63,077 bases of DNA from Candidatus Fibrimonadaceae bacterium (GTDB taxonomy: Bacteria > Fibrobacterota > Fibrobacteria > Fibrobacterales > Fibrobacteraceae). The DNA is taken from NCBI GenBank assembly GCA_031281345.1, contig JAITFN010000074.1, positions 1-63,077 of the forward strand. The letters are read 5' to 3'. The position numbers and the translations under genes are program-made. Shown piece by piece: positions 26,321-35,697 of the stretch. Position 1 is the first letter of the stretch. Each line of letters begins with the position of its first letter. Below the pieces are notes generated by a model. It worked only from the letters and a program-made list of their open reading frames with translations, did no database searches and was not told where the DNA came from.

Positions 26321-26953
26321 ATGAAAATCCTTTCTTGCGTGCAAGTTTCTGTAAAATATGAGTCTGCTTTGGCTCTCAATGATTGCAGTTTTGAGTTGGA
26401 TGCCGGAAATTTCTTGGGAGTATTTGGCGAGAACGGCTCAGGAAAATCCACTTTGCTAAAAAGCATCGCGGGGCTTGTGAAGCCAAATAGCGGTAGCATA
26501 GAATTTCACGATATAAAAAAGAACGATATAGGCTATATGGCGCAACAAACAGGGATTCAAAAAGATTTTCCCGCAAGCGTTTACGAGGTTGTGCTCTCCG
26601 GCACTCTTTGCAGACATTCAAAATTTTATTTCTATGGCAAAAATGATAAAAAGCAAGCAGATAAAAATCTTGAACTTCTCGGCATTGAGCAATTGAAACG
26701 CAGATCTTTTCAAGAATTATCAGGCGGCCAAAGGCAAAGGGTATTGCTTGCGAGAATGCTCTGTGCAGAGGCAAAACTCCTGCTTTTAGACGAACCCATG
26801 ACTGGTTTGGATGCGACTTCGTCAAAACAGATGTGCCACATTTTGAAAGATATAAATTCAAAAGGCACAACTATAATTATGGTTTCTCACGATATTGAGG
26901 GTACGAGTGGTTTTTGCGATAGGGTTTTGCATTTGGGGGGGAAAGAATGCTAG
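26321..26953 (+). CDS. znuC: Zinc ABC transporter ATP-binding protein
   Basis: A 210-residue ABC ATPase. Walker A is GENGSGKST (about 35-43), the Q-loop is YMAQQTG, the signature is LSGGQRQRVLLARML (about 130-145), Walker B is LLLLDEPMTGLD, and the switch His is in MVSHD. It is shorter than E. coli ZnuC. It lies 6 nt after znuA and overlaps znuB by 7 nt, so translation is coupled. Confidence 0.93.
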   Translation: MKILSCVQVSVKYESALALNDCSFELDAGNFLGVFGENGSGKSTLLKSIAGLVKPNSGSIEFHDIKKNDIGYMAQQTGIQKDFPASVYEVVLSGTLCRHSKFYFYGKNDKKQADKNLELLGIEQLKRRSFQELSGGQRQRVLLARMLCAEAKLLLLDEPMTGLDATSSKQMCHILKDINSKGTTIIMVSHDIEGTSGFCDRVLHLGGKEC

Positions 26954-27777
26954 AACTGCTTGAAGACCTATTTTCATATTCCTTTGTTGTGCGAGCCATA
27001 GTAGTTGGAATTTGCGTTTCGCTGTGCGCTTCTTTTTTGGGACTCCCGCTTGTTTTGCGGAGATACTCAATGATAGGAGACGGGCTTTCACACGTTGGCT
27101 TTGGAACGCTTGCCATTGCGGTTCCGCTTGGGCTTTCGCCGCTCAAAGTTTCTATTCCGCTTGTGATGCTCGCGGCTTTTTTACTGCTCAGGATTAGGGA
27201 AAGCTCAAAGATGCAAGGAGATGCCGCTATAGCCATAATCTCTTGCAGTTCGCTTGCTATAGGCGTAATCATAATATCTTTGACTGTTGGAATGAATACA
27301 GATGTTTGCAATTATATGTTCGGTAGCATTTTGGCTATAAAGCAGGGAGAGGTATATTTGTGTGTTGTTATTTCTGTTGTGATACTTTTTTTATTCGTGT
27401 TTTTTTACAATAAAATTTTCTCCGTGATTTTTGATGAGAACTATGCTAAAGCAAGCGGAACAAACATTGAATTTTACAATATGCTGCTTGCACTTTTAAC
27501 CGCTGTGATAATAGTTATAGGAATGCGAATTATGGGTGCAATGCTCATTTCAAGTTTGATTATTTTCCCTGCGCTTACCTCTATGCGGCTTTTGAAAACA
27601 TTTAAGTCGGTTGTTGTATGCTCTGCTTTTCTCTCTGTTGTTTGCTTTTTTATGGGAGTGGTAATTTCGTTTGCTTACAATGTTCCAACAGGAGCGAGCA
27701 TTGTTGCGGTGAATTTGATTTCGTTTTTAGTTTTTTGTTTGATTTCGTTTTTTAAAAGAAAAAAGGAGTTGATATGA
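26947..27777 (+). CDS. znuB: Zinc ABC transporter permease
   Basis: A 276-residue ABC-3 family permease with about eight hydrophobic helices. VLRRYSMIGDGLSHVGFG near 40 is the family hallmark, and VIGMRIMGAMLISSLIIFPALTS lies near 195. It forms the membrane channel for ZnuA-delivered metal. It overlaps both neighbours (7 nt with znuC, 4 nt with the next gene). Confidence 0.93.
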   Translation: MLELLEDLFSYSFVVRAIVVGICVSLCASFLGLPLVLRRYSMIGDGLSHVGFGTLAIAVPLGLSPLKVSIPLVMLAAFLLLRIRESSKMQGDAAIAIISCSSLAIGVIIISLTVGMNTDVCNYMFGSILAIKQGEVYLCVVISVVILFLFVFFYNKIFSVIFDENYAKASGTNIEFYNMLLALLTAVIIVIGMRIMGAMLISSLIIFPALTSMRLLKTFKSVVVCSAFLSVVCFFMGVVISFAYNVPTGASIVAVNLISFLVFCLISFFKRKKELI

Positions 27778-28196
27778 AAATTTCCGTTTTGCTTTTTTTA
27801 ATGCTTTTGCTCTTTTGCCCCCAAGCAATGGCGCAAGCAAAAGCCAAATCATTTTGCCTTCTCAAAGACAGGCTTTTTGTGCAGCAGGTTAGTGATATTT
27901 ATTTAAACCCGCAATCTTATGGTGATAAAATAGTTCAAATAGAAGGCTTTTTTGAAAAATACATTGATGAAAACAACCAAGAACGATATGCAGTTTTTAG
28001 AAAAACCGCTGGCTGTTGCGGAGATGATGGCAGGGCAGGTTTTGAATTTGTGTATAAAAAAGAAAAACTTAAATTTATGCAAAATGAATGGATAATGGTG
28101 GAAGCCATTGTTAGAGAAAGAACAGCAGACGTATATTTAGAGGCAATATCTGTTGTCAAAAAAGATAAAGGAAAAGCGAAAGAGTTTGTGATGTAA
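27774..28196 (+). CDS. Small exported protein with CCGDD motif, in the zinc operon
   Basis: A 140-residue protein with signal peptide MKISVLLFLMLLLFCPQAMA. The mature part has YLNPQSYGDKIVQIEGFF followed by KTAGCCGDDGRAGFEF. This resembles the soluble domain of the DUF1980/TIGR03943 family, where a CC-A/G-D block follows an OB-like strand. The start overlaps znuB by 4 nt, so a link with metal uptake is likely. The paired Cys could bind metal (inference). Its stop abuts the ilvC stop with no gap. Confidence 0.6.
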   Translation: MKISVLLFLMLLLFCPQAMAQAKAKSFCLLKDRLFVQQVSDIYLNPQSYGDKIVQIEGFFEKYIDENNQERYAVFRKTAGCCGDDGRAGFEFVYKKEKLKFMQNEWIMVEAIVRERTADVYLEAISVVKKDKGKAKEFVM

Positions 28197-29666
28197 CTAC
28201 AACTGTTTCATTCCACGCATTTTGCTGCGTAGCCACGCGCCAATCTCTTCAACCGGATGTTGCCTTATAGCCGTATTCACTTCAATCAAGCGGCGGTTAT
28301 CCACTCTGCCCGATTTACCTTCGTTGAACACCGCACCTATAACATCTTTACCCTGTGCTTGCATAAAGTTTTCCAAAAGCGGAACGCAGCTATTTGCAAA
28401 CAAATAGCAACCGTATTCTGCGGTGTCGGAAATAACCCTGTTCATTTCATAGAGTTTTTTGCGGGATATGAGGTTTGCGATTAGCGGAGTTTCGTGCAGA
28501 GATTCGTAGTAAGCAGAGGCTGGTTTCATTCCTGCGCTCACCATTGTTTCAAATGCAAGCTCAACGCCAGCTTTTACCATTGCAACCATCAAAACGCCCC
28601 TGTCAAAATATTCCTGTTCTGTTATTTGAACTTCGGTGGCAGCGGTTTTCTCAAAAGTGGTTTTGCCAGTTGCATCGCGCCAAGCGAGCAATTTTTTGTC
28701 GCCATCTGCCCAGTCTTTCATCATAGTAGAGGAAAATTCGCCAGAGATGATATCGTCTTGGTGCTTGTGGTAAAGAGGTTTCATTATTGCTTTCAATTCT
28801 TCGGAAAGCTCAAAAGCCTTTATTTTAGCTGGATTTGAAAGCCTGTCCATCATATTTGTTATGCCGCCTTGTTTAAGAGCCTCAGACACAGTTTCCCAGC
28901 CGTATTGCAAAAGTTTGGATGCGTAGGCGGGTTCCACTCCAAGCTGAACCATGCGTTCAAAGCAGAGCAGAGTGCCTGTTTGGAGCATTCCGCAAAGAAT
29001 GGTTTGTTCGCCCATCAAATCGCTTTTCACTTCGGCAATGAAGGAGCTTTCCAAAACTCCGGCGCGTTCACTGCCAAGTCCAACGGCATAAGCCTTTGCG
29101 TAGTCTAAACCTTTGCCTTCAGGGTCGTTTTCTCTTTTAACAGCAATCAAAGAGGGCATTCCAAAACCGCGCACATATTCCGCACGAACCTCAGAACCAG
29201 GTCCCTTTGGGGCAACCATTATGACTGTTATATCTTCTCTTATTTGCATTCCCTCTTCCACAATGTTGAAACCGTGGCTGTAAAGAAGAGCTGCGCCTTT
29301 TTTCATCAAAGGCATAATTTCTGTAACAACTTTGGAATGTTGTTTATCTGGTGTTAGGTTGCAAACGAGGTCTGCTGTTGGGATTAAATCTTTATACACT
29401 CCAACCTTGAATCCGTTTTCGGTTGCGTTTGTAAAGCTCGCTCGCTTTTCGTCAATGGCGGCTTGCCTGAGCGCGTAAGAAACATCCAACCCGCTATCCC
29501 GTAAATTCAAGCCCTGATGCAAGCCCTGCGCGCCTGCACCAATGATTACGATTTTTTTGCCTTTAAGCGCTTCTACGCCACGTGCAAATTCAGATGCGTC
29601 CATAAAACGGCATTTGCCGAGTTCTTCTAGTTGTATGCGCAGTGGCAAGGTATTAAAGTAGTTCAT
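28197..29666 (-). CDS. ilvC: Ketol-acid reductoisomerase (class II, long form)
   Basis: The second step of valine, leucine and isoleucine synthesis: NADPH-dependent isomerisation-reduction of acetohydroxy acids. Length 489 and the duplicated C-terminal knotted domain define the class II (E. coli-type) enzyme. The nucleotide site [19 protein letters not shown] is near 36-54, [16 protein letters not shown] near 155, and catalytic acids occur in DLMGEQTIL and the C-terminal ELAFE. It stands alone, with no other ilv gene nearby. A TATATT element ends 6 nt before the ATG, so the message should be leaderless. Confidence 0.97.
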   Translation of the reverse strand: MNYFNTLPLRIQLEELGKCRFMDASEFARGVEALKGKKIVIIGAGAQGLHQGLNLRDSGLDVSYALRQAAIDEKRASFTNATENGFKVGVYKDLIPTADLVCNLTPDKQHSKVVTEIMPLMKKGAALLYSHGFNIVEEGMQIREDITVIMVAPKGPGSEVRAEYVRGFGMPSLIAVKRENDPEGKGLDYAKAYAVGLGSERAGVLESSFIAEVKSDLMGEQTILCGMLQTGTLLCFERMVQLGVEPAYASKLLQYGWETVSEALKQGGITNMMDRLSNPAKIKAFELSEELKAIMKPLYHKHQDDIISGEFSSTMMKDWADGDKKLLAWRDATGKTTFEKTAATEVQITEQEYFDRGVLMVAMVKAGVELAFETMVSAGMKPASAYYESLHETPLIANLISRKKLYEMNRVISDTAEYGCYLFANSCVPLLENFMQAQGKDVIGAVFNEGKSGRVDNRRLIEVNTAIRQHPVEEIGAWLRSKMRGMKQL

Positions 29667-29672
29667 GGGGGT

Positions 29673-29695
29673 AATATAGTAAAATTTTCTATTTT
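29673..29695. promoter_or_regulatory. Overlapping divergent promoters of ilvC and the 29705 lipoprotein gene
   Basis: Minus strand: TATATT at 29673-29678, 6 nt before the ilvC ATG. Plus strand: TATTTT at 29690-29695, 9 nt before the ATG at 29705. They share the central AAAATTTT. The two start codons are only 38 nt apart, with no room for untranslated leaders. Confidence 0.5.
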
Positions 29696-29704
29696 TATTC
29701 TATT

Positions 29705-30223
29705 ATGGCAAATAGATGTATAAAAAGGCTTCTATTGGCAATCACAATGCTTGCTGCGATATTTGCATATTCTTGTGGGGTATGTCCACGGTATTACAAT
29801 GCTAAGATTGCTAAAGCAAATGGAATATCATATACTTTTCTTTATCCAGAGGCAACTATGGAGCCAAGGGGATATTTTCTTAATGAGATGGCACAATATG
29901 GGCAGCAGTATGGAGAGGATATTTGTAACCATTACATAAATAATCTCAGTGAATATGAACGCAATTTATATATAAAACAAGCTGAGGATAGTGGTTATAA
30001 AGAAGCTATAACTTATTGCATAAATAATAATAAACAAAACAGCTTTTATGGAAATACTGAAGAAATAAAATCTTGGCTCAAATCTATGAACACGCCATTC
30101 TATAACGATATTGCTAGCGAAATTTTTGTTGAAGGAAATTATAGGTTTCTTGGTTTTTATCAGGCGGATGGGCAGGAATATTATATTTTCGTTGATGAAG
30201 AAGCAGGGTGCGAGTGCGATTGA
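29705..30223 (+). CDS. Hypothetical lipoprotein
   Basis: A 172-residue protein with a basic N-terminus, hydrophobic core LLLAITMLAAIFA and probable lipobox AYSC. The mature part is rich in Tyr and Asn, and ends in an acidic Cys pair (EEAGCECD). No family is recognised. Its stop is 27 nt before the galactanase start, which suggests co-transcription with the pectin-degradation pair. Own promoter, probably leaderless. Confidence 0.6.
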   Translation: MANRCIKRLLLAITMLAAIFAYSCGVCPRYYNAKIAKANGISYTFLYPEATMEPRGYFLNEMAQYGQQYGEDICNHYINNLSEYERNLYIKQAEDSGYKEAITYCINNNKQNSFYGNTEEIKSWLKSMNTPFYNDIASEIFVEGNYRFLGFYQADGQEYYIFVDEEAGCECD

Positions 30224-30250
30224 GTGATTACCAACTCACAGAGGTGCAGT

Positions 30251-31621
30251 ATGAATAAAATTCTTATTATCTTGGTACTTTGTCTTGCTGCTGGCTTTGC
30301 TTGCGCTCAAAACGAACCGTATGCCTTGGGTGCAGATATATCTAAGATACAGCAAGATGAAAAAAGCACAAAGTACTACCGCAATGGGCAAGCTAAGGAT
30401 TTGTTTATAATACTTAAAGAAAGCGGATTCAATTACATACGTCTTAGGCTTTTTGTTGACCCAACGGCGAAAGTGACGGAAGATAAACCCAATTCGGATG
30501 GGTGGAGCGCCTCTCCGTATTCAACCGCTGGATACTGTGGTTTGGATTCCACAATAAAAGTTGCAAAAAGGATAAAAGAAGCTGGCATGAAATTTTTGTT
30601 AGACTTCCACTACAGCGATACTTGGGCAGATCCGGGCAAACAGTACAAACCTATGTCGTGGCGAAATATCAATTTCACACAACTGACCGAAAAGGTACGC
30701 GCCTACACAAAAGAGAGCCTACAGGCTTTCAAAAATGCTGGTGTTTTGCCAGATATGGTTCAGGTGGGCAACGAAGTCGTTGGTGGAATGATACACCCTG
30801 ACGGTCAAGGCAATACTCAAAATTTCGCAACTTTGGTAAACGCAGGTATAATGGGGGTAAGAGATGTGGACGCAAATATTAAGATAATGATGCACACTAT
30901 TACTCGCCATAATAATACTGATCCTGACAGCTGGCTCGCGACTCTTAAATCAAACCTAAATAAGGTAGAGGCCAATGCTGCAAACAAAATAGACGTGATT
31001 GGGCTATCATATTACCCTATGTGGCACGGTGATTTGAATAATTTGAGCAGAGTTTTAACCGCCTTAGCCAATAAAAATAACATTAAAATTGCTGTGGTAG
31101 AATACGCAGACTTTCACCGCGAAGTAAACGATTTAGTTCACAACCTGCCAGACAATAAAGGATTTGGCACCTTTGTGTGGGAACCGCAATGGTTTGACGG
31201 AGACACATCAAAGCCGCTTTTTGATTGGAAAAACAATCCCGCTGGTCGCCATTCAAACGCCCGATTGGAACTCTACCCCCAAATGGTAATAGACTACGGA
31301 CTCTCAAATGTACAAAGCAGCAGCAGTTCCAGTTTGGCGAGTAGCTCTAGCAGAGCGAGCAGTAGCAGTGCTAGGAGCAGTTCCAGCTTGGCGAGTAGCT
31401 CTAGCAGAGTGAGCAGCAGCAGTAGCGCAGACGAACCGAGCAGCAGTTCAAACATAGAAAGCAGTAGTTCATCCGAAGACATAACTCCTGTTTTAAGTGC
31501 TAATCCTGTAAAAAATGTGGAAAGCCTTAGCATATATTTTGACGGTTCTCGTGTTTTAATTAAAAAAACACTCTCAAACGGAAAAGCAAGAATCTTTGAT
31601 TTAAAAGGAAAGGAGAGGTGA
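30251..31621 (+). CDS. Secreted arabinogalactan endo-beta-1,4-galactanase (GH53)
   Basis: A 456-residue secreted enzyme that cuts beta-1,4-galactan side chains of pectin. Signal MNKILIILVLCLAAGFACAQ; the catalytic domain fills about 21-350 with GADISKIQQDE, FNYIRLRLFVDP, FLLDFHYSDTWADPGKQ, acid/base Glu in QVGNEVVGGM (about 174) and nucleophile Glu in VVEYADFHRE (about 284). A poly-Ser linker (about 356-408) leads to a basic tail. ATG 30251 is chosen because GAGG lies 6 nt upstream; GTG 30224 would only add a non-signal stretch. Two bases separate it from the PL11 region. Confidence 0.92.
   Translation: MNKILIILVLCLAAGFACAQNEPYALGADISKIQQDEKSTKYYRNGQAKDLFIILKESGFNYIRLRLFVDPTAKVTEDKPNSDGWSASPYSTAGYCGLDSTIKVAKRIKEAGMKFLLDFHYSDTWADPGKQYKPMSWRNINFTQLTEKVRAYTKESLQAFKNAGVLPDMVQVGNEVVGGMIHPDGQGNTQNFATLVNAGIMGVRDVDANIKIMMHTITRHNNTDPDSWLATLKSNLNKVEANAANKIDVIGLSYYPMWHGDLNNLSRVLTALANKNNIKIAVVEYADFHREVNDLVHNLPDNKGFGTFVWEPQWFDGDTSKPLFDWKNNPAGRHSNARLELYPQMVIDYGLSNVQSSSSSSLASSSSRASSSSARSSSSLASSSSRVSSSSSADEPSSSSNIESSSSSEDITPVLSANPVKNVESLSIYFDGSRVLIKKTLSNGKARIFDLKGKER
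31316..31475 (+). repeat. Poly-serine linker repeat (GH53 gene)
   Basis: Imperfect AGC/AGT/TCC-rich repeats coding for Ser runs broken by Leu-Ala, Arg-Ala and Arg-Val. SSLASSSSRASSSS recurs nearly identically. The opposite strand therefore shows a long Leu-rich frame, which is a shadow. Such linkers are typical of Fibrobacter carbohydrate-active enzymes. Confidence 0.85.
31547..31586 (+). repeat. 40-bp exact copy of tail-coding DNA shared with PL11 gene
   Basis: Identical to 33799-33838. It lies inside a longer similar stretch (about 31476-31618 versus 33724-33870) coding for the basic C-terminal tail of both enzymes. Confidence 0.9.
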
Positions 31622-31623
31622 AT

Positions 31624-33873
31624 ATGAATAGGATAACAGTTTTTTTTGCTACAGTAGCCTTGCTATGCCTAAGTGTTATGGCGCAAAGGCAAATGGAACG
31701 CCTTGACCGTGGTTTGATAGCTGCAAAAATAGGCAGTACCAACAACGCATTTGTAAGCTGGCGACTTTTTGCCACAGACCCTGCAAACGTGACATTTAAT
31801 CTATACAGAGCAACATCCGCTACAGGTGCTTTCTCGCTGGTTAGCAACTGCTCTTCCCTAGACGCAGCGCATACAAACTGCAACGTTAGCGGCGGTGCTG
31901 GAACTAACGATAGATATCAAGTTGCTGTGCTGGTGAACGGTGCGGAAGTTGAGCGTTCCAAAGCAGTTGCGGTTTGGCAAACAAGCGTTAATAACAATGG
32001 TGCATATTTGGAAATTCCAGTATCAAAACCTGTTTCTGGAACCGGACCTCAAGGCGGCACCTATTCAGTATATGATGGCACAGTTGCAGATTTGGATGGC
32101 GATGGTGAATACGAAGTAATTTTCTTTTGGGCACCAGATAATATGCAGGATAATTCAAAAGGTGGAATTACCGATAATGTTTATATAGATGCCTATAAAC
32201 TAAACGGTACAAAACTATGGGGAGCAGGCAAGTACATAAATCTTGGTCCAAATATCAGAGCAGGAGCGCACTACCAAACATTCTTGGTATATGATTTTGA
32301 CGGCGATGGCAAAGCAGAAATAATAGTGAAAACCGCCGATGGAACCACAGATACACAAGGAACCAGAATAGGAAACACTACCGTTTATAGAAATTCCGAT
32401 GGCTGGGTTTTAACCGGCAGTGAATATCTCACTGTTTTTGAAGGTGCAACGGGAAAAATCATAGATACAAAACCTTTTGAAGTTGCGCGTGGCACAGTTT
32501 CGTCTTGGGGTGATGACTACGGCAATAGGGTGGATCGCTTTTTGAGCACAGTGGCTTATTTAGATGGCAAAAAACCAAGTGCGGTTATGTGGCGTGGTTA
32601 CTATGCCCGTACTACCGCTTCCGCTTGGGATTTTAACGGAGAGGCTTTGGTAAAACGCTGGACTTTTGATAGCAGCACCCTGCCATCTGCCGACAAAACC
32701 AAATATGAAGGTCAGGGCAATCACAATTTGAGCGTTGCCGAATTAAATGGCAGAGATATAATAATAACGGGAGCTATAGCTATAGACGGCGATGGAAAAC
32801 CCCTGTTCTCCAATGGTTCCAAACACGGCGATGCAATGCACGTGTCCAAGCATATTCCAAGCAGAGCTGGTTTGCAAGTATTCAGATGTTTGGAAAACTC
32901 GCCCTTTGGAGTGCAAATGTACGATGCCACAAATGGGAAAATTATATGGAGCGTTTCGCAAGACGGCGATACGGGTCGTGCTCTGTGCGCAGATATAGAC
33001 CCTGAATATCCGGGCAGCGAATGTTGGGGTTCTGGTACTGTGGATATTCATTCTGCCGAAGGAACGCGGCTTGGCAGCAAGCCCAACAATTTATCTGTGA
33101 ATATGTCTGTATGGTGGGATGGAGATACAGGTCGCGAAACTTGGGATGGCTCTGTGATTAAGGTGAGTGCCTCCGCAGGTTCGGGTAGCAATTTAAGGAC
33201 ATATTCAAGAGCGGAATTGCTAACTCACAGCGGTGCAACTACCATAGGCGGCACAAAAAAGAACCCCGTGCTGCAAGCCGATATTTTTGGCGATTGGCGC
33301 GAAGAGATTATATTGCCCACAACCAACTCAAATGCCATTAGAATATATACAACAACTATGGCTACCACACACACTGGAGCAGGCGCAATTCCTTCGCAGG
33401 GAATCCCAACACTTATGCAAAACAAAATGTACCGTTTGGCTGCTACGTGGCAGCATTCAGGTTACAATCAGCCACCTTGGGTGGATTTCTTTTTGGGTTA
33501 CAACATGACTGGTCAAGTTCCCCGCGATAACATCGTTTACGTGGGCAGCGGCTCTAGTTCTTCTTCTGTTGCACGGAGCAGTAGTTCGTCAGTAGTTGTT
33601 AGCTCTTCTTCGGTAAGGTCAAGTAGCTCATCTTCACTTGTGCAGAGCAGTAGTTCGTCTGCGGTAACGCCAAGTAGCAGTTCTTCCTCCCTTGAACAAA
33701 GCAGCAGCAGTAGCAGTAGTTCAGAAGAAGCAACTCCTGTTTTAAATACTAACTCTGCGGAAAAAAATGTGAAAAGCCTGCGAGTGTATTTTGACGGCTC
33801 TCGTGTTTTAATTAAAAAAACACTCTCAAACGGAAAAGTAAGAATTTTTGATTTAAACGGAAATGAGAAGTAG
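31624..33873 (+). CDS. Secreted rhamnogalacturonan lyase (PL11)
   Basis: A 749-residue secreted enzyme that cleaves the rhamnogalacturonan-I backbone of pectin by beta-elimination. Signal MNRITVFFATVALLCLSVMA, then RQMERLDRGLIAAKIGS and NAFVSWRLFATDP, the standard PL11 opening. Repeated DxDGDG calcium sites (VADLDGDGEYEVIF, YDFDGDGKAEIIVKTADGT) mark the eight-bladed propeller. The domain ends near residue 640 (DFFLGYNMTG) and is followed by a Ser-rich linker and a basic tail. GGAGAGG lies 5 nt before ATG 31624. It directly follows the GH53 gene, so the two cooperate on pectin. Confidence 0.93.
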   Translation: MNRITVFFATVALLCLSVMAQRQMERLDRGLIAAKIGSTNNAFVSWRLFATDPANVTFNLYRATSATGAFSLVSNCSSLDAAHTNCNVSGGAGTNDRYQVAVLVNGAEVERSKAVAVWQTSVNNNGAYLEIPVSKPVSGTGPQGGTYSVYDGTVADLDGDGEYEVIFFWAPDNMQDNSKGGITDNVYIDAYKLNGTKLWGAGKYINLGPNIRAGAHYQTFLVYDFDGDGKAEIIVKTADGTTDTQGTRIGNTTVYRNSDGWVLTGSEYLTVFEGATGKIIDTKPFEVARGTVSSWGDDYGNRVDRFLSTVAYLDGKKPSAVMWRGYYARTTASAWDFNGEALVKRWTFDSSTLPSADKTKYEGQGNHNLSVAELNGRDIIITGAIAIDGDGKPLFSNGSKHGDAMHVSKHIPSRAGLQVFRCLENSPFGVQMYDATNGKIIWSVSQDGDTGRALCADIDPEYPGSECWGSGTVDIHSAEGTRLGSKPNNLSVNMSVWWDGDTGRETWDGSVIKVSASAGSGSNLRTYSRAELLTHSGATTIGGTKKNPVLQADIFGDWREEIILPTTNSNAIRIYTTTMATTHTGAGAIPSQGIPTLMQNKMYRLAATWQHSGYNQPPWVDFFLGYNMTGQVPRDNIVYVGSGSSSSSVARSSSSSVVVSSSSVRSSSSSSLVQSSSSSAVTPSSSSSSLEQSSSSSSSSEEATPVLNTNSAEKNVKSLRVYFDGSRVLIKKTLSNGKVRIFDLNGNEK
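33546..33723 (+). repeat. Poly-serine linker repeat (PL11 gene)
   Basis: Serine-codon-rich tandem stretch (AGC, AGT, TCT, TCG mixed) between the catalytic domain and tail. It is less regular than the GH53 linker. Codon mixing indicates selection on protein composition, not simple slippage. Confidence 0.85.
33799..33838 (+). repeat. 40-bp exact copy of tail-coding DNA shared with GH53 gene
   Basis: Second copy of the block at 31547-31586. It codes for SRVLIKKTLSNGK within the tail. Confidence 0.9.
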
Positions 33874-35226
33874 CTACCTCATAACTCCTTTGCTCTTCCA
33901 TTTACCTCTGCGCCAGCGGGTATAGTTTGCAATGGAGCGGTAGAATTCATCAGATGCCATTCCAAGCCACAGACCTATTGCTCCAAGCTCTATTCCAAAA
34001 CACAGGAATAGGGTAGTGCCAAGCCCTAGTGTCCACATAGATATGGTTCCAAATACAGCGGGGAATGCGGAATCTCCCGAAGCTCTCAACGCATTTGTTA
34101 TAACAATATTGGAGGCTTTGAACGGTTGCAAAGCAACATCGCACCAAAGAAGTAAACCACCCAAATGCAGTATGTTAGGGTCAGTTGTGTAAAAAGATAA
34201 CAGATGCTGCCCAGTTAGAGCCACAAACACAGCCACCACGAATGCGCTTGAACTGCTCCAAATAAGGCTTTGGTGCATTCTTTTATTCGCTTTGTCAAAC
34301 TCCTTGTTCCCAACCAAATGAGCCACCAGTATTTGGCTTCCGCTTCCAAGCCCAACGCTTAAAACCACAGCGAACATTGCAAAAGCTCCAGCAAAAACCC
34401 TAGCCGGCACTATTGATGTATCGCCGAGATCATGGCCTAGTTTAACAAACATGGCCATAACAAAAACCTGAAACAGTTGAAAACTCACAGGTTCAACAGC
34501 TGCTGGAATCCCTATGCGGAGCCATTCGGGCAAAAGCAAATAATAGCCTTTTTTAATATCTCTTACTTTCGTTTTATGTTCAAGATGGTAAATAACCACT
34601 ATCCACAATGCTATTACGGAAATAGCCCAAGACAAACCGGTTGCTATTGCTACGCCATAAACCCCTTGCATAAAAGCTGGAACGCCAAAATAACCCTCCA
34701 TAAATATATAGTTCAAAGTGATGTTTATTATGAGGGTTATTATGTTTGCAAACAAATTCCATATAGTGTAGCCGTGGGTTGCCACAAGGCTGGTTAAGGT
34801 TCCTTGCAAAGCCCTGAACATTACCGCAGGTGCTATTGTGTGCAAAAACTTAATAGCCGCATCTGCAGGTTCTCCACTTAAACCCATCAGAGTCACTATC
34901 GTAGGTGTTGCAAACCAAAGGATAACCCCCATAGCAAGCCCTAAAACCGCACTGCCGGATATCACAAGCGTTTGGGTAACCTGAGCGTGTCTGGGTTTAT
35001 CTCCACCCAAAAACTGCGATGCTATGCTTGCTCCTGCTTGCGCAAAGGCATGAATTGCCATAAACAGAGTTCCAATAACAGGCATCAAAGCCCCAACGCC
35101 AGCCGCTGCTTCTACGGAACGTTTGGATAAAAACCAGCTATCCAGCATGGGCAATGCCATGCCAATGCCAAAAGTAACAACGAGGGGCCAAGAGAGGGAG
35201 ATTAGGGACTTATCTTTAACAGTCAT
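33874..35226 (-). CDS. MATE-family efflux transporter
   Basis: A 450-residue inner-membrane protein with about 12 helices in two related halves. SLSWPLVVTFGIGMALPMLDSWFLS at the start and QAGASIASQFLGGDKPRHA near 62-80 match MATE (NorM/DinF) antiporters, which export drugs or metabolites in exchange for Na+ or H+. It abuts the PL11 gene tail-to-tail with no intervening base, and its ATG directly follows the stop of the upstream lipoprotein gene, so those two form an operon. Confidence 0.9.
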   Translation of the reverse strand: MTVKDKSLISLSWPLVVTFGIGMALPMLDSWFLSKRSVEAAAGVGALMPVIGTLFMAIHAFAQAGASIASQFLGGDKPRHAQVTQTLVISGSAVLGLAMGVILWFATPTIVTLMGLSGEPADAAIKFLHTIAPAVMFRALQGTLTSLVATHGYTIWNLFANIITLIINITLNYIFMEGYFGVPAFMQGVYGVAIATGLSWAISVIALWIVVIYHLEHKTKVRDIKKGYYLLLPEWLRIGIPAAVEPVSFQLFQVFVMAMFVKLGHDLGDTSIVPARVFAGAFAMFAVVLSVGLGSGSQILVAHLVGNKEFDKANKRMHQSLIWSSSSAFVVAVFVALTGQHLLSFYTTDPNILHLGGLLLWCDVALQPFKASNIVITNALRASGDSAFPAVFGTISMWTLGLGTTLFLCFGIELGAIGLWLGMASDEFYRSIANYTRWRRGKWKSKGVMR

Positions 35227-35685
35227 TTAATTTTCTGATTTATTTTTGTCTTTATCTTTTTCCACCCTAAAAGTGTATTTGGATTTGTAATAGTCTATAA
35301 CTTCGTCCATATTTTTAAACCTTTTGCCCAAGGCTCTACGCAATTTGGCGTCTGTTCTAACTTGTTTAGCGATTTTATCTTTAATATCGCCGAAAAACAT
35401 TTCGTCAGCAGCCATATCCACGTGTTCCTGGGTGTAATTCGCATAGTATCTGCGTTCTAAAAGCTGTTGTAATTTGGTTTCGCACGGGCGTGGCGACTCA
35501 GAGGCTTCTTTTTTATAAACAGGCCAATAGCAACGCTCTAAGTATTCCTTTTTATCTTTGACTATCATATCATCTATAGCAGGAATTCTCATATTCTTTT
35601 CGTGTTCTGCCACAGACACATCTCGTTTCTCGGCACTGCCGCAAGAAAGCAAGAAAATTACCGGAATAAGTAAAAGAAAAAACAT
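35227..35685 (-). CDS. Hypothetical lipoprotein
   Basis: About 152 residues from ATG 35685: MFFLLLIPVIFLLSCGSAEK, a short signal with lipobox LLSC. The mature protein is highly charged, ending in a Lys/Asp-rich stretch (RVEKDKDKNKSEN). A longer frame reaches 35763, but the signal peptide and the TATATT element 6 nt before 35685 favour the inner start. No family is recognised. Possibly a DUF4296-like small lipoprotein, which I cannot confirm. Confidence 0.65.
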   Translation of the reverse strand: MFFLLLIPVIFLLSCGSAEKRDVSVAEHEKNMRIPAIDDMIVKDKKEYLERCYWPVYKKEASESPRPCETKLQQLLERRYYANYTQEHVDMAADEMFFGDIKDKIAKQVRTDAKLRRALGKRFKNMDEVIDYYKSKYTFRVEKDKDKNKSEN

Positions 35686-35691
35686 AATGGA

Positions 35692-35697
35692 AATATA
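35692..35697 (-). promoter_or_regulatory. -10-like element for leaderless lipoprotein gene
   Basis: TATATT preceded by ATTTAC on the minus strand, 6 nt before the ATG at 35685. It decides the start codon of that gene. Confidence 0.45.

Noticed and set aside
31294..31533. Leu-rich minus-strand frame opposite the GH53 linker
   Set aside because: It is the complement of the serine-codon repeats and has no ribosome-binding site or signal.
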